Source: Agromyces cerinus subsp. cerinus (lineage in GTDB: Bacteria; Actinomycetota; Actinomycetes; Actinomycetales; Microbacteriaceae). From it: a stretch of DNA of 64,000 bases. How positions within the stretch are numbered: the stretch's first letter is position 1; the number at the start of each line of letters is the position of its first letter. A program made the translations under genes and the position numbers. The notes beneath the pieces were generated by a model. That model was given only the letters and a program-made list of their open reading frames with translations, did not search any database and had not been told where the DNA came from. The stretch lies in contig NZ_FSRJ01000002.1 in the NCBI RefSeq assembly GCF_900142065.1, forward strand, positions 868,001-932,000, written 5' to 3'. Below are positions 18,638 to 27,036 of this stretch, in pieces.

Positions 18638-20169
18638 CCGGCACCGACTCGACCGGCGCGGGCACCGACCTCCGCCGGGACATCCTCACGACGCTGCTGC
18701 CGGGATTCGACGGCCTGAATGCTCCCGAGTGGGTGCTCGGGCTGCTCCGCGACGGACTCGGCGGGGTCTGCCTCTTCGGGCAGAACATCGAATCGCCCGA
18801 GCAGCTGCGCTCGCTGAACGCGACGCTGCGCACGGCGAACCCGCTCGCCGTGATCGCGATCGACGAGGAGGGCGGCGACGTCACCCGGCTCTTCTACGAC
18901 CGCGGCGCGCCGTTCCCCGGCAACGCTGTGCTGGGCCGCATCGACGACGTCGAGCTGACCGCCCGGGTCGCCGCGGCCGTGGGCGAGGCGCTCGCCGCGA
19001 CCGGATGCACCGTGGCCTTCGCCCCCGACGTCGACGTGAACGCGAACGCCGACAACCCGGTGATCGGCATCCGCAGCTTCGGTGCCGATCCCGAGCTCGT
19101 GGCGCGCCATTCGGCGGCATGGACGACGGCACTGCAGCAGACCGGAGTGGCGGCCAGCGCCAAGCACTTCCCGGGCCACGGTGACACCGCGACGGACTCG
19201 CATCTCGCGCTCCCCGTCGTCGACGTGCCGCTCGCCACCCTGCGCGAGCGCGAGCTCGTGCCGTTCCGGGCCGCGATCGCCGCCGGCAGCCGCACGATCA
19301 TGACCTCGCACATCCTGATGCCCGAGCTCGATCCCGAGAACCCGGCCACCCTCTCCCCGCAGATCCTGAACGGCCTGCTCCGCGGGGAGCTGGGGTTCGA
19401 GGGCGTCATCGTCACCGACGCCCTCGACATGAAGGGGGCGAGCGGCGTGCACGGCATCCCCGAGGCTGCGGTGCGCGCCCTCGCCGCCGGTTGCGACCTG
19501 CTCTGCATCGGCTCCGACAACTCCGCCGAGGAGATGGCCGAGATCGTCGGCGCCGTCGAGGTCGCGATCGCGACGGGCCGGCTCCCCGAGGCGCGCGTGC
19601 GCGAATCCGCGGCCAGGGTGCGCGCGCTCGCCGCCGAATCGGTTCCGGTGCCCGCGGGGCCGGCGCTTCCGGCCTCGATCGAGCCGCGGCACGACGCCGA
19701 GGAGATCGGCCGCGTCATCGGCGCGTTCGAGGTGACGGATGCCGCACGCCAACGTCTCGCCCGATCGACCCGGGTCGGCACGGTCGTGCGCGTCGACGCC
19801 GTCGCGAACATCGCCGTCGGTGTCGCGCCGTGGGGCCCGTTCGCCGCCGAAGACGTCTCGGAGAACCCGTCGTGGCTCGGCGGCGCCGAGACGGTCGCCG
19901 TGTCGGCGCAGCAGGGCCTCGTCGATCCGGCAGGGCTCGACGGCGTCGTGCTCGTCGTGGGCAAGGACCTGCACCGGCACGAGTTCGCCCGCGCGGCGAT
20001 CGATGCGCTGCGCGCGGTGCGCGACGACGTCGTGACGATCGACATGGGCTGGCCGTCGAACGATCGCGCCTATGCCGACGTCTCGACGTTCGGGGCCTCG
20101 CGTCTCCTCGGCGAGGCGGTCATCGAGTTCGTCGACGACGCGCTCAGGGCAGCGGTGGCGACGTCGTGA
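18634..20169 (+). CDS. nagZ: Cytoplasmic GH3 beta-N-acetylglucosaminidase (NagZ-like)
   Basis: 511 residues starting at ATG 18634. There is no signal peptide, so it acts on imported disaccharides in the cytoplasm. The GH3 domain (about 10-330) holds the NagZ signature KHFPGHGDTATDSH, whose His-Asp pair serves as acid/base, and the nucleophile Asp in VIVTDALDMKG. A C-terminal domain of about 160 residues is present that short Gram-negative NagZ lacks. Release of GlcNAc from chitobiose or muropeptide sugars is expected. It lies between the importer and a ROK kinase, with 4-nt overlaps on both sides. Confidence 0.9.
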   Translation: MTGTDSTGAGTDLRRDILTTLLPGFDGLNAPEWVLGLLRDGLGGVCLFGQNIESPEQLRSLNATLRTANPLAVIAIDEEGGDVTRLFYDRGAPFPGNAVLGRIDDVELTARVAAAVGEALAATGCTVAFAPDVDVNANADNPVIGIRSFGADPELVARHSAAWTTALQQTGVAASAKHFPGHGDTATDSHLALPVVDVPLATLRERELVPFRAAIAAGSRTIMTSHILMPELDPENPATLSPQILNGLLRGELGFEGVIVTDALDMKGASGVHGIPEAAVRALAAGCDLLCIGSDNSAEEMAEIVGAVEVAIATGRLPEARVRESAARVRALAAESVPVPAGPALPASIEPRHDAEEIGRVIGAFEVTDAARQRLARSTRVGTVVRVDAVANIAVGVAPWGPFAAEDVSENPSWLGGAETVAVSAQQGLVDPAGLDGVVLVVGKDLHRHEFARAAIDALRAVRDDVVTIDMGWPSNDRAYADVSTFGASRLLGEAVIEFVDDALRAAVATS

Positions 20170-21116
20170 GGCTCGGCATCGACATCGGCGGCACCAAGAC
20201 GGCCGCGGTGGCGATCGGTGCCGACGGAGAACTGACCGACCAGGTGCGCATGCCCACGGGGTTCGGTGCGGAGGAGGTCGTCGCGACCGCGCTCCGCACC
20301 GTGGAGCGCATGAGCGAGCTCTCCGGGGTCGGCGCGGCGTCGTTCACCTCGATCGGCATCGGCATCCCCGGTGCCGTCGACAGCGCGACCGGCCGCGTGG
20401 AGCACGCGGTGAACCTCGGGCTCGACGGGCTCGATCTCGGCCGCCGCCTCTACGACCGCCTCGGCGTCGACGTGCGGGTCGAGAACGACGTGAAGGCCGC
20501 GGCTCTCGGGGCACACCACCTGCTCGGCCGATCCGACCCCGTCGACCTGCCCGGCGGGCGCCGGGCCGATTCGATGGCCTACCTCAACCTCGGCACGGGG
20601 CTCGCCGCCGGCGTGGTGTTCGACGGGCGCCTGCTGCGCGGCGGCCACGGCGTCGCTGGTGAGATCGGCCACATCCCGATCGATCCGGTCGGCGTGCTGT
20701 GCGGGTGCGGGCAGCGCGGATGCCTCGAGACCGTGGCATCGGGCCTCGCAATCGCGCGTACCTGGCCGTCGAACTCCGAGCATCCGGCACGTGAACTCTT
20801 CGATGCCGCGGAGGCGGGCGACGCGCGCGCGATCGCGGTGCGAGAGGACTTCCTCACCGGCGTGGCCGCGGCGGTTCGCCTGCTCGTGCTGACCGTCGAC
20901 GTCGACGCCGTGGTGATCGGGGGCGGGCTCGCCGCGCTCGGCGGTCCACTCCTCGCCGGCACACGCCGTATCCTGAATCGGTGGGCGGTCGAATCGGCCT
21001 TCCTCGCATCGATAGACCTCGCGACTCGCGTGCAGGTCATCCCACCCGGATTCCCAGCGGCCGCCGTCGGCGCCGCCCTCGTAGGAGAAGACCCATGGCT
21101 GAAGTCGTCGTCGTAG
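20166..21116 (+). CDS. nagK: ROK-family N-acetylglucosamine kinase
   Basis: 316 residues, GTG start in a GTGA overlap with nagZ. The ATP loop LGIDIGGTKTAAVAIG is intact, there is no DNA-binding domain, and the zinc motif GEIGHIPIDPVGVLCGCGQRGCLE is complete. Together with nagZ upstream and nagB downstream this points to phosphorylation of free GlcNAc to GlcNAc-6-P; glucose kinase activity cannot be excluded. Its 3' end overlaps the nagB start by 22 nt. Confidence 0.85.
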   Translation: MRLGIDIGGTKTAAVAIGADGELTDQVRMPTGFGAEEVVATALRTVERMSELSGVGAASFTSIGIGIPGAVDSATGRVEHAVNLGLDGLDLGRRLYDRLGVDVRVENDVKAAALGAHHLLGRSDPVDLPGGRRADSMAYLNLGTGLAAGVVFDGRLLRGGHGVAGEIGHIPIDPVGVLCGCGQRGCLETVASGLAIARTWPSNSEHPARELFDAAEAGDARAIAVREDFLTGVAAAVRLLVLTVDVDAVVIGGGLAALGGPLLAGTRRILNRWAVESAFLASIDLATRVQVIPPGFPAAAVGAALVGEDPWLKSSS

Positions 21117-21880
21117 CGAACGAAGACGCCGCAGGCGCACTCGTGGCCGACACGATCGTCTCGCTCATCCGCTCGAAGCCCGATGTCGTGCTCGGCCTCG
21201 CGACCGGTTCGACGCCGCTCGCGAGCTACCGCGCGCTCGCACGTCGCATCGCCGACGACGCGATCGACGTGCGCGGCGTGCGCGGCTTCGCGCTCGACGA
21301 GTACGTGGGGCTGCCGGCCGGGCACCCCGAGAGCTACCGCGCGGTCATCTCCCGCGAGGTCGTCGAACCGCTCGGGCTGACCCCTGAGCTCGTGCGCGTG
21401 CCGAGTGGCGACCCCGCCACGATCGAGCACGCCGGTGCCGACTACGAGGCGGCCATCACGGCGGCCGGCGGCGTCGACCTGCAGATCCTCGGCATCGGAC
21501 GCACCGGCCACATCGGCTTCAACGAGCCGGGCTCGTCGCTCGCCTCCCACACGCGGGTCAAGACCCTCACCGAGGCGACGCGACTCGACAACGCCCGCTT
21601 CTTCGATTCGCCCTCCGACGTGCCCATGCACTGCATCACCCAGGGCATCGGAACGATCCTCCGCGCACGCCACCTCGTGCTGCTCGCGTTCGGCGCCGCG
21701 AAGGCCCACGCCGTCGCGGCCGCCGTCGAGGGGCCCGTCTCGGCGAGCCAGCCGGGTTCGGCGATCCAGTTGCACCCGCACACCACGGTCATCGTCGACG
21801 AGGCCGCGGCAGCAGAACTCGAGAACCTCGACTACTACCGCCACGCCTGGGCGAACAAGCCCGCCTGGCAGGGCATCTGA
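21095..21880 (+). CDS. nagB: Glucosamine-6-phosphate deaminase
   Basis: 261 residues from ATG 21095, preceded by GTAGGAGAAG within the end of the kinase gene. It turns glucosamine-6-P into fructose-6-P and ammonia. Family motifs are visible: GLATGSTPLASYRALARR (phosphate loop), GFALDEYVGLP with the catalytic Asp, QILGIGRTGHIGFNEPGSS, and VEGPVSASQPGSAIQLH. It is the last gene of the operon and ends before a bidirectional terminator. The GlcNAc-6-P deacetylase needed between kinase and deaminase is supplied by the gene at 27493-28653. Confidence 0.96.
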   Translation: MAEVVVVANEDAAGALVADTIVSLIRSKPDVVLGLATGSTPLASYRALARRIADDAIDVRGVRGFALDEYVGLPAGHPESYRAVISREVVEPLGLTPELVRVPSGDPATIEHAGADYEAAITAAGGVDLQILGIGRTGHIGFNEPGSSLASHTRVKTLTEATRLDNARFFDSPSDVPMHCITQGIGTILRARHLVLLAFGAAKAHAVAAAVEGPVSASQPGSAIQLHPHTTVIVDEAAAAELENLDYYRHAWANKPAWQGI

Positions 21881-21892
21881 GCCAAGCGTCGC

Positions 21893-21934
21893 CGATGGGG
21901 CGAGCGGATGCCGCGGCATCCGCTCGCCCCATCG
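21893..21934. terminator. Perfect 42-bp palindrome between convergent genes
   Basis: Two 21-nt arms abut exactly: the left arm runs CGATGGGGCGAGCGGATGCCG and is mirrored by the right arm ending GCTCGCCCCATCG. It lies between nagB and the convergent tetR and should terminate both transcripts. Confidence 0.8.
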
Positions 21935-21937
21935 CGG

Positions 21938-22528
21938 TCAGTGGGGGAGGAGCTCCCTGACGCTCGCGAGGTAGGCCTCGTCGTCGAAGTCGGGGAAGAT
22001 CTGGCGCTGGATCATGAAGCCCTGCCCGAGCGCCAGCATGATCGGCACGAGCCGCGCGATCGTGGCGTCGATGTCGCCGCCGGCGTGCTCGGGGTGCGCC
22101 TCGAACCACGGGCGAACGGATGCACCGAACGCCTCGGGCACGAAGGCGAGCGGCGCTCCGATGCTCTCGAGGATCCCGGGGTCGGCGGCGGCGTCCGCCC
22201 AGAGCTGCACGAGCAGCCGGGTGTCGAAGGTGTCGCGCATGCCGCGGAGGATCGTGGCGACGACCTCGCCGGGTGTGAGCAGACGGCCGCCGGCCTGTTG
22301 CGCCTCGACCTCGAGGCGCCGACTCTGCAAGGTGCGGGCCGCGACGGCGGCGAACAGTTCCTTCTTGCCGGCGAAGTGCCCGTAGATCGCGCCGGCCGAC
22401 AGGCCGGTCTCGGCGATGACGTCGGCCATCGAGGTGCCCTGGAAGCCCTTGGCGGCGAAGGCGCGCAGCGCGGCGTCGATGATCTCGTCCCTGCGTGCCT
22501 CGCGGTACGCGGCGGTGACCTTCGGCAT
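21938..22528 (-). CDS. TetR-family repressor
   Basis: 196 residues from ATG 22528 with GGGGAAG upstream; a TTG at 22570 would add 14 residues but lacks a ribosome site. The N-terminal helix-turn-helix (about 10-55) includes DEIIDAALRAFAAKGFQGTSMADVIAETGLSAGAIYGHFAGKKE split by no gap. The ligand domain is not informative. It faces a membrane protein gene, with an AACGAA-CA-TTCGTT palindrome between them that is the likely operator for both. Confidence 0.9.
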   Translation of the reverse strand: MPKVTAAYREARRDEIIDAALRAFAAKGFQGTSMADVIAETGLSAGAIYGHFAGKKELFAAVAARTLQSRRLEVEAQQAGGRLLTPGEVVATILRGMRDTFDTRLLVQLWADAAADPGILESIGAPLAFVPEAFGASVRPWFEAHPEHAGGDIDATIARLVPIMLALGQGFMIQRQIFPDFDDEAYLASVRELLPH

Positions 22529-22563
22529 GCTCGGCTTCCCCGTCGATGAGCGGATCTTCGTTC

Positions 22564-22613
22564 TTGACAAGCCTAGACGGCGCGCTCAGAATAATAAAGA
22601 ACGAACATTCGTT
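22564..22613. promoter_or_regulatory. Divergent promoter region with TetR-type operator
   Basis: A perfect inverted repeat AACGAA-CA-TTCGTT sits at 22600-22613, just before the membrane protein gene. TTGACA at 22564-22569 is a good -35 for the rightward gene, but the matching -10 is uncertain (CAGAAT at 17 bp, ATAATA at 21 bp). A half-site TTCGTTC also occurs at 22557-22563. Confidence 0.5.
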
Positions 22614-22630
22614 TTTCTTCGGAGGAGATC

Positions 22631-23686
22631 ATGGCCCACTCGGATGTCGCGAACCGGCACACCCCCATCGGCCGCGTGGTCGGCATCGCGCTCGCGCTCG
22701 CCGCGGTCGTCGCCGTCATCGTGCTCGCGTTCTCGTGGCCCTCGGTGACGGCCGACGCGAAGAACCTGCCGATCGCGATCGCCGGCCCCGCCGAGGCGGT
22801 CTCCGCGGTCGAGGCCACGGTCGACGAGCAGTCGCCGGGCGCCATCGCGTTCGACACGGTCGACGATCGCGAGGCCGCCGTGGCCGCGATCGAATCCCGT
22901 GAGGTGTACGGCGCCATCGTGCTCGGGGCCGAGCCCGAGGTGCTGACCTCGTCGGCGTCGAGTCTCGTGGTCGCGCAGCTGCTCACCGGCATCGCGAGCG
23001 GACTCGAGGAGGGCGTGAACGCCCAGGCGGCTGCTGCGGCCGAGGCCGCCGGTGCTCCCGTCGCACCGCCGCACATCGACGTCGCCGTCACCGACGTGGT
23101 GCCGCTCGCCGACACCGACCCGCGCGGCACCGGGCTCACCGCAGCGCTCTTCCCGCTGGTGCTCGGCGGCATGCTCGGCGGCATCGCGATCTCGATCGCC
23201 GTCATCGGCGCGATGCGCCGGGTCATCGCTGTGTTGCTCTACTCGACGGCGGGCGGGCTCGTGCTGGCCGGCATCCTGCAGGGGTGGTTCGGTGCGCTGC
23301 AGGGCGACTACCTGCTGAATGCCGCCGCGATCGGCCTGGCGCTGGCCGCCATCGCGGCTCCGATCACCGGGTTCGTGGCGCTCATCGGTCGCGCCGGCAT
23401 CGCCGTCGGCCCGGTCGTCATGCTGCTGTTCGCGAACCCGATCTCGGGCGCCGCGGCGCCGAAGGAGTTCTATCCGGCGCCGTGGGGCGACATCGGGCAG
23501 TGGTTCCCGCCGGGAGCGGCGGCGACCCTCGTACGAGAACTCTCGTACTTCCCGTCGGCCGACATGACCTTCCCCTGGCTGGTGCTCGGTGCGTGGGCCG
23601 TCGGCGGACTGCTCCTCTCGGTCGTCGGACACTTCCGCACCGCGGGCGGTGCCGAACCCGACGCCGAGGCGGCCGTCGCGGTCTGA
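22631..23686 (+). CDS. TetR-linked integral membrane protein (YhgE/ABC-2 permease-like)
   Basis: 351 residues. One N-terminal helix (VVGIALALAAVVAVIVLAFSW) is followed by an extracytoplasmic domain of about 140 residues, then about five helices (for example AALFPLVLGGMLGGIAISIAVIG) and a short tail. This topology fits YhgE/Pip-like or ABC-2-type exporter permeases that are commonly paired with a TetR repressor. GGAGGAGATC precedes the ATG. No ATPase is adjacent. Toxic compound or lipid efflux is an inference from the gene pair only. Confidence 0.75.
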   Translation: MAHSDVANRHTPIGRVVGIALALAAVVAVIVLAFSWPSVTADAKNLPIAIAGPAEAVSAVEATVDEQSPGAIAFDTVDDREAAVAAIESREVYGAIVLGAEPEVLTSSASSLVVAQLLTGIASGLEEGVNAQAAAAAEAAGAPVAPPHIDVAVTDVVPLADTDPRGTGLTAALFPLVLGGMLGGIAISIAVIGAMRRVIAVLLYSTAGGLVLAGILQGWFGALQGDYLLNAAAIGLALAAIAAPITGFVALIGRAGIAVGPVVMLLFANPISGAAAPKEFYPAPWGDIGQWFPPGAAATLVRELSYFPSADMTFPWLVLGAWAVGGLLLSVVGHFRTAGGAEPDAEAAVAV

Positions 23687-23700
23687 GCCTTCGGCCGGAA

Positions 23701-23726
23701 GGCGACCCGGCTCCGGCCGGGTCGCC
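23701..23726. terminator. Hairpin between convergent genes
   Basis: GGCGACCCGG pairs with CCGGGTCGCC around CTCCGG; it serves the membrane protein gene and its convergent neighbour. Confidence 0.65.
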
Positions 23727-23731
23727 GCGGG

Positions 23732-24100
23732 TCAGCCGGCGAGTTCCTTGCGGCCGTTGATGATGCCGCTCACTGCGGCGACAACGGCGAAGACGACGGC
23801 GACGACGGGCTGACCGAGCGTCCACCACCCGAGCGCAGCAGCCGAGAAGACCGCGATCTCCACGATCGCCTTGCCGAACGTGTCGATGCGGAAGACCGCC
23901 TTCGGGGACACGAAGAGCGCCCACGCGAGGATCGCGAGGAGCGGCGCGCCGATGCCGACGAGCACCCCGGGCCACGGAAGCGGGAAGGCCAGGAAGCCCC
24001 AGACGCCGAGCGAGACGAAGGCGAAGAGTTCGAGGAAGAACCGGAGGATGTCGTTCGGCCCGATCTTCGGCTGCTGCTCGTGCTGTTGTGCGTCGCTCAC
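23732..24100 (-). CDS. Small membrane protein, YrdB/DUF2568 family
   Basis: 122 residues from GTG 24100. After a polar N-terminus (SDAQQHEQQPKIGPNDILRF) there are four hydrophobic segments and a short tail GRKELAG. The size and pattern LRFFLELFAFVSLGVWGF fit DUF2568 (YrdB). TAGGCT ends 8 nt before the GTG, so a leaderless mRNA is predicted. Function is unknown. Confidence 0.75.
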   Translation of the reverse strand: MSDAQQHEQQPKIGPNDILRFFLELFAFVSLGVWGFLAFPLPWPGVLVGIGAPLLAILAWALFVSPKAVFRIDTFGKAIVEIAVFSAAALGWWTLGQPVVAVVFAVVAAVSGIINGRKELAG

Positions 24101-24123
24101 AACCGTCAAGCCTACCCGCGACC

Positions 24124-24987
24124 TCAGCGGAAGATGATCGTGCGAACCCCGTCGAGGAGCACCCGGCGCTCGGCGAACCACTTGACCGCCTGGCTGAGCG
24201 TGCGGCTCTCCTCGTCCTGACCGATCGCGACGAGCTCCCCGGGGCTGCGCGAGTGGTCGACCCGCACGACGTTCTGTTCGATGATCGGCCCCTCGTCGAG
24301 GTCGCTCGTCACGAAGTGTGCGGTCGCACCGATGAGCTTCACCCCGCGCGAGTGCGCCTGGCGATACGGGTTCGCACCCTTGAACCCGGGCAGGAACGAG
24401 TGGTGGATGTTGATGCAGCGGCCCTCGAGTGCGGCGCACAGCTCGGGGGAGAGGATCTGCATGTAGCGGGCGAGCACCACGAGTTCGATGTCGTGCTGGT
24501 CGACCGCGTCGAGCACCCGCCGTTCGAACACGGCCTTCGACGCGGCATCCGTCACTGCGAGCGACTCGAACGGCACCCCGTAGAAGTCGACGAGGTCGCG
24601 CAGGGTGCCGTGGTTCGAGAGCACGAGCGGGATCTCGACCGGCAACTGCCCCGCGCGCTGGCGGAACAGCAGGTCGTTGACGCAGTGGCCGGCGGTCGAG
24701 GCGAGCACGAGGGTGCGCAGCGGCCGGCCGACCTCGTCGAGGTGCCACTGCATGTTCCACCGCTCGGTGACCGGGGCGAGCGCGGCCTCGAACTCGGCGC
24801 GGTCGGCCGATGACTCGACCTGGAGGCGCATGAAGAAGTTGCCCGTGTCGAGGCTGGCGAACTGCTGGCTCTCGGTGATGTTGCCGCGAGCCGCCACGAT
24901 CGCCCCGCTGATCGCATGCACGATGCCGGGGCCGTCGGTGCAGCTCAGCGTGACGACCCAGTGGTGGAGGTGTTCGGTCGCGGTCAT
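24124..24987 (-). CDS. purU: Formyltetrahydrofolate deformylase
   Basis: 287 residues. An N-terminal ACT domain (about 8-85; WVVTLSCTDGPGIVHAISG) is followed by a formyltransferase-fold catalytic domain with the conserved INIHHSFLPGFKGANPYRQA and GATAHFVTSDLDEGPIIEQ. It hydrolyses 10-formyl-THF to formate and THF, balancing the one-carbon pool. TAATCT lies 6 nt before the ATG, so the transcript should be leaderless. The sigma-factor gene upstream ends 9 nt away on the same strand. Confidence 0.95.
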   Translation of the reverse strand: MTATEHLHHWVVTLSCTDGPGIVHAISGAIVAARGNITESQQFASLDTGNFFMRLQVESSADRAEFEAALAPVTERWNMQWHLDEVGRPLRTLVLASTAGHCVNDLLFRQRAGQLPVEIPLVLSNHGTLRDLVDFYGVPFESLAVTDAASKAVFERRVLDAVDQHDIELVVLARYMQILSPELCAALEGRCINIHHSFLPGFKGANPYRQAHSRGVKLIGATAHFVTSDLDEGPIIEQNVVRVDHSRSPGELVAIGQDEESRTLSQAVKWFAERRVLLDGVRTIIFR

Positions 24988-24996
24988 CCGCCCAGA

Positions 24997-27015
24997 TTAC
25001 CCGGCGAAGAGCTCGCCCTTCGTCACCTGGCTGCGGTCGGACGACCAGTCCGTTCGCGTCGCGATCGATGCAGGACCCGTGCGGCCGTCGGCGGTGTACC
25101 GCACCGTCATCACGACGTTCCACGGGATGACCTCGAGGCCCTGCTCACGCCAGGTGCCGTTCGCGCCGAGGGGCACGGTGGCGAGGTGCCGTCCGTCGCG
25201 GAAGACCTGCACGTCGCGGTGCGCGAGGCCTCGAATGGTCGCCTCGTAGACGAAGGGACCGAATCCGCTCAAGACGAGGCTCGGACTCGCAAGCACCACC
25301 GTGACCGAGCTCGGCTCGGAACGGTTGCCCGCGACGTCGGTCTGCGTGATGCCGAGCACGTGCGTGCCGGCGGCGAGCCCCGAGTAGACGAGCGACCAGT
25401 TGCCGTCGTCGTCTGCGACGGCGTGGTGTTCGAGGCCTGCGGATGCCGCGGCCAGCGCTGCATCGCTCGAGCGCACGGTCACGTTGATGGTGGCGCCCGG
25501 CTCGGCCGTACCCGAGAGCAACGGGTCGACGAGCCCTCCGGCCGTATCGGGTTCGGAGACCACCGGCGGCAGTGCGACGTTGTCAGTCGGCTCGGTCGGG
25601 GTGGGGGTCGGGGTGGGAGACGGAGTCGGCGTGGGCGTGGGCGTGGGCGTAGGCGTCGGGGTCGGAGTGGCAGTCGGCGTCGGAGTCGGAGTAGCAGTCG
25701 GCGTCGGTTCGGGCGACGGGACCGGTGACGGAGACTGACGCGCGGGGACAGGATCCGCAGGGTCCGGCTCGGCCGCAGGGGCGTCGGCCTCCTCTGCCTC
25801 GTCCGGATCCGGCTCGACCACCGGTGCCGGTGCGCGCGGCGCCGGCGGGATCGCCGCGGGCGCCTCGTCGACCGATGGGTTCGACCCGGAATCTGCGGGC
25901 GCTGCGGCCACGGCCACGGGCGGCGACTCGGGGTCGGTCGGGTTCACGATGCCGGGCACCACGATCACGGCGGCGACCGCGACGGCGGCGACGAGCGCGC
26001 CGGCTCCGACGCCGATCACGACGCCGGTGCCGCCGAGCGCGCCGAGCCCGGTCGCGGATCCCGCACCGCCGGCGGCACCCGCGGTGCCGGCGCCGCCGGC
26101 ACCCGCCCCTGCCGTAGAGCCCGCGCCGGCGGTCGACCCGGCGCCGGCGGTCGAGCCCGCGCCGGCCGTGTGGCCGATGATGACGGCGGGCATCGCGGCC
26201 GCGCCCATCGCCATCTCGGAGACGGGAGCGCCCTGCGAGAGCCAGGCCGAGTACGCGGTCGCGCCGCCGATGCCGGCGGTCAGCGGCAGCAGCACGAGCG
26301 CGAGCCGCGAGCCGACCTCGCGCGCCTCGGCCGCGACGATGGTGCATCGGGCGCAGTCGTCGAGGTGCGCCTCGAGGCGCGTGGTCTCGCGAGCGCGGAG
26401 CTTGCCGCGGGTGTACGTGCCCAGACGGTCGATGCTCCACTGGCACTCGGGCGCGTTGGCGGGGTTGCGCAGGTGCACGCGGATCCACGACTGCCGCAGA
26501 CCCTCGCGAGCACGGTACGCCAGCGCCGCCGTGCTGTTGGCGCTCATGCCGAGGAGCGGCGCGATCTGCTGCGGAGTCATGTTCTCGACCTCGGAGTACC
26601 AGAGCACCTCCTGCCAGCGCGTCGGCAGCGCGCGGAAGGCCTGCGCGGTGGCGCTGCGGTCGAGCGCGTCGAGCGTGGCGGATTCGCTCGTGGCCGGGTC
26701 TTCGAACGACTCGAGCGTCTCGAGCGTCGTCTCGTGGCGCGCGCGGCCCCAGCCGGCGGCTGTGTTGCGGATCGTCGTGAAGAGGTACGGGCGGAAGGCA
26801 CCCGTCGGCCCGCCACCGGCCAGGATCGCGCTGTAGATCTTCGTGAACGACTCGGCGACGAGATCGTCGGGGTCGAGCGAGCTGTACGAGCGCGCGACGG
26901 TGCGCGCCGAGGCGGAGTGACGTTCCCACAGCTCGGCATACGCCGAGCCGTCGCCCTTGCGCGTGCGCTCGATGAGCGCGGCGTCGGCCGATCGGTCGGT
27001 GCGCAGCGGCGGCAC
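24997..27015 (-). CDS. ECF sigma factor fused to zinc finger, membrane helix and Ig-like domain
   Basis: 672 residues from GTG 27015, chosen because AAGGAG lies 6 nt upstream; a TTG at 27036 is the longer option. Order: sigma region 2 (about 20-95; SYSSLDPDDLVAESFTKIYS), region 4 (about 130-180), a zinc anti-sigma motif HLDDCARC (H-x3-C-x2-C, about 225-232), a hydrophobic stretch, three GAGSTA repeats, a Gly/Ala-rich segment, a strong helix (ALVAAVAVAAVIVVPGIV, about 345), a Pro/Glu stalk, a Pro-Thr repeat of about 60 residues, and a C-terminal Ig-like domain (about 500-600; SGTAEPGATINVTVR). Sigma factor and its inhibitor are thus one transmembrane polypeptide. Fused ECF groups with zinc finger plus extracytoplasmic domain are known (for example ECF52/53-like), but target and signal here are unknown. 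Confidence 0.88.
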   Translation of the reverse strand: MPPLRTDRSADAALIERTRKGDGSAYAELWERHSASARTVARSYSSLDPDDLVAESFTKIYSAILAGGGPTGAFRPYLFTTIRNTAAGWGRARHETTLETLESFEDPATSESATLDALDRSATAQAFRALPTRWQEVLWYSEVENMTPQQIAPLLGMSANSTAALAYRAREGLRQSWIRVHLRNPANAPECQWSIDRLGTYTRGKLRARETTRLEAHLDDCARCTIVAAEAREVGSRLALVLLPLTAGIGGATAYSAWLSQGAPVSEMAMGAAAMPAVIIGHTAGAGSTAGAGSTAGAGSTAGAGAGGAGTAGAAGGAGSATGLGALGGTGVVIGVGAGALVAAVAVAAVIVVPGIVNPTDPESPPVAVAAAPADSGSNPSVDEAPAAIPPAPRAPAPVVEPDPDEAEEADAPAAEPDPADPVPARQSPSPVPSPEPTPTATPTPTPTATPTPTPTPTPTPTPTPSPTPTPTPTEPTDNVALPPVVSEPDTAGGLVDPLLSGTAEPGATINVTVRSSDAALAAASAGLEHHAVADDDGNWSLVYSGLAAGTHVLGITQTDVAGNRSEPSSVTVVLASPSLVLSGFGPFVYEATIRGLAHRDVQVFRDGRHLATVPLGANGTWREQGLEVIPWNVVMTVRYTADGRTGPASIATRTDWSSDRSQVTKGELFAG

Positions 27016-27036
27016 GACGGGCTCCTTCGGGTACAA

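Noticed and set aside
25600..25735. Possible degenerate repeat element or frameshifted DNA at the Pro-Thr tract
   Set aside because: The hexanucleotide-like tract is in frame and encodes an extracytoplasmic Pro-Thr stalk of the fused sigma protein.
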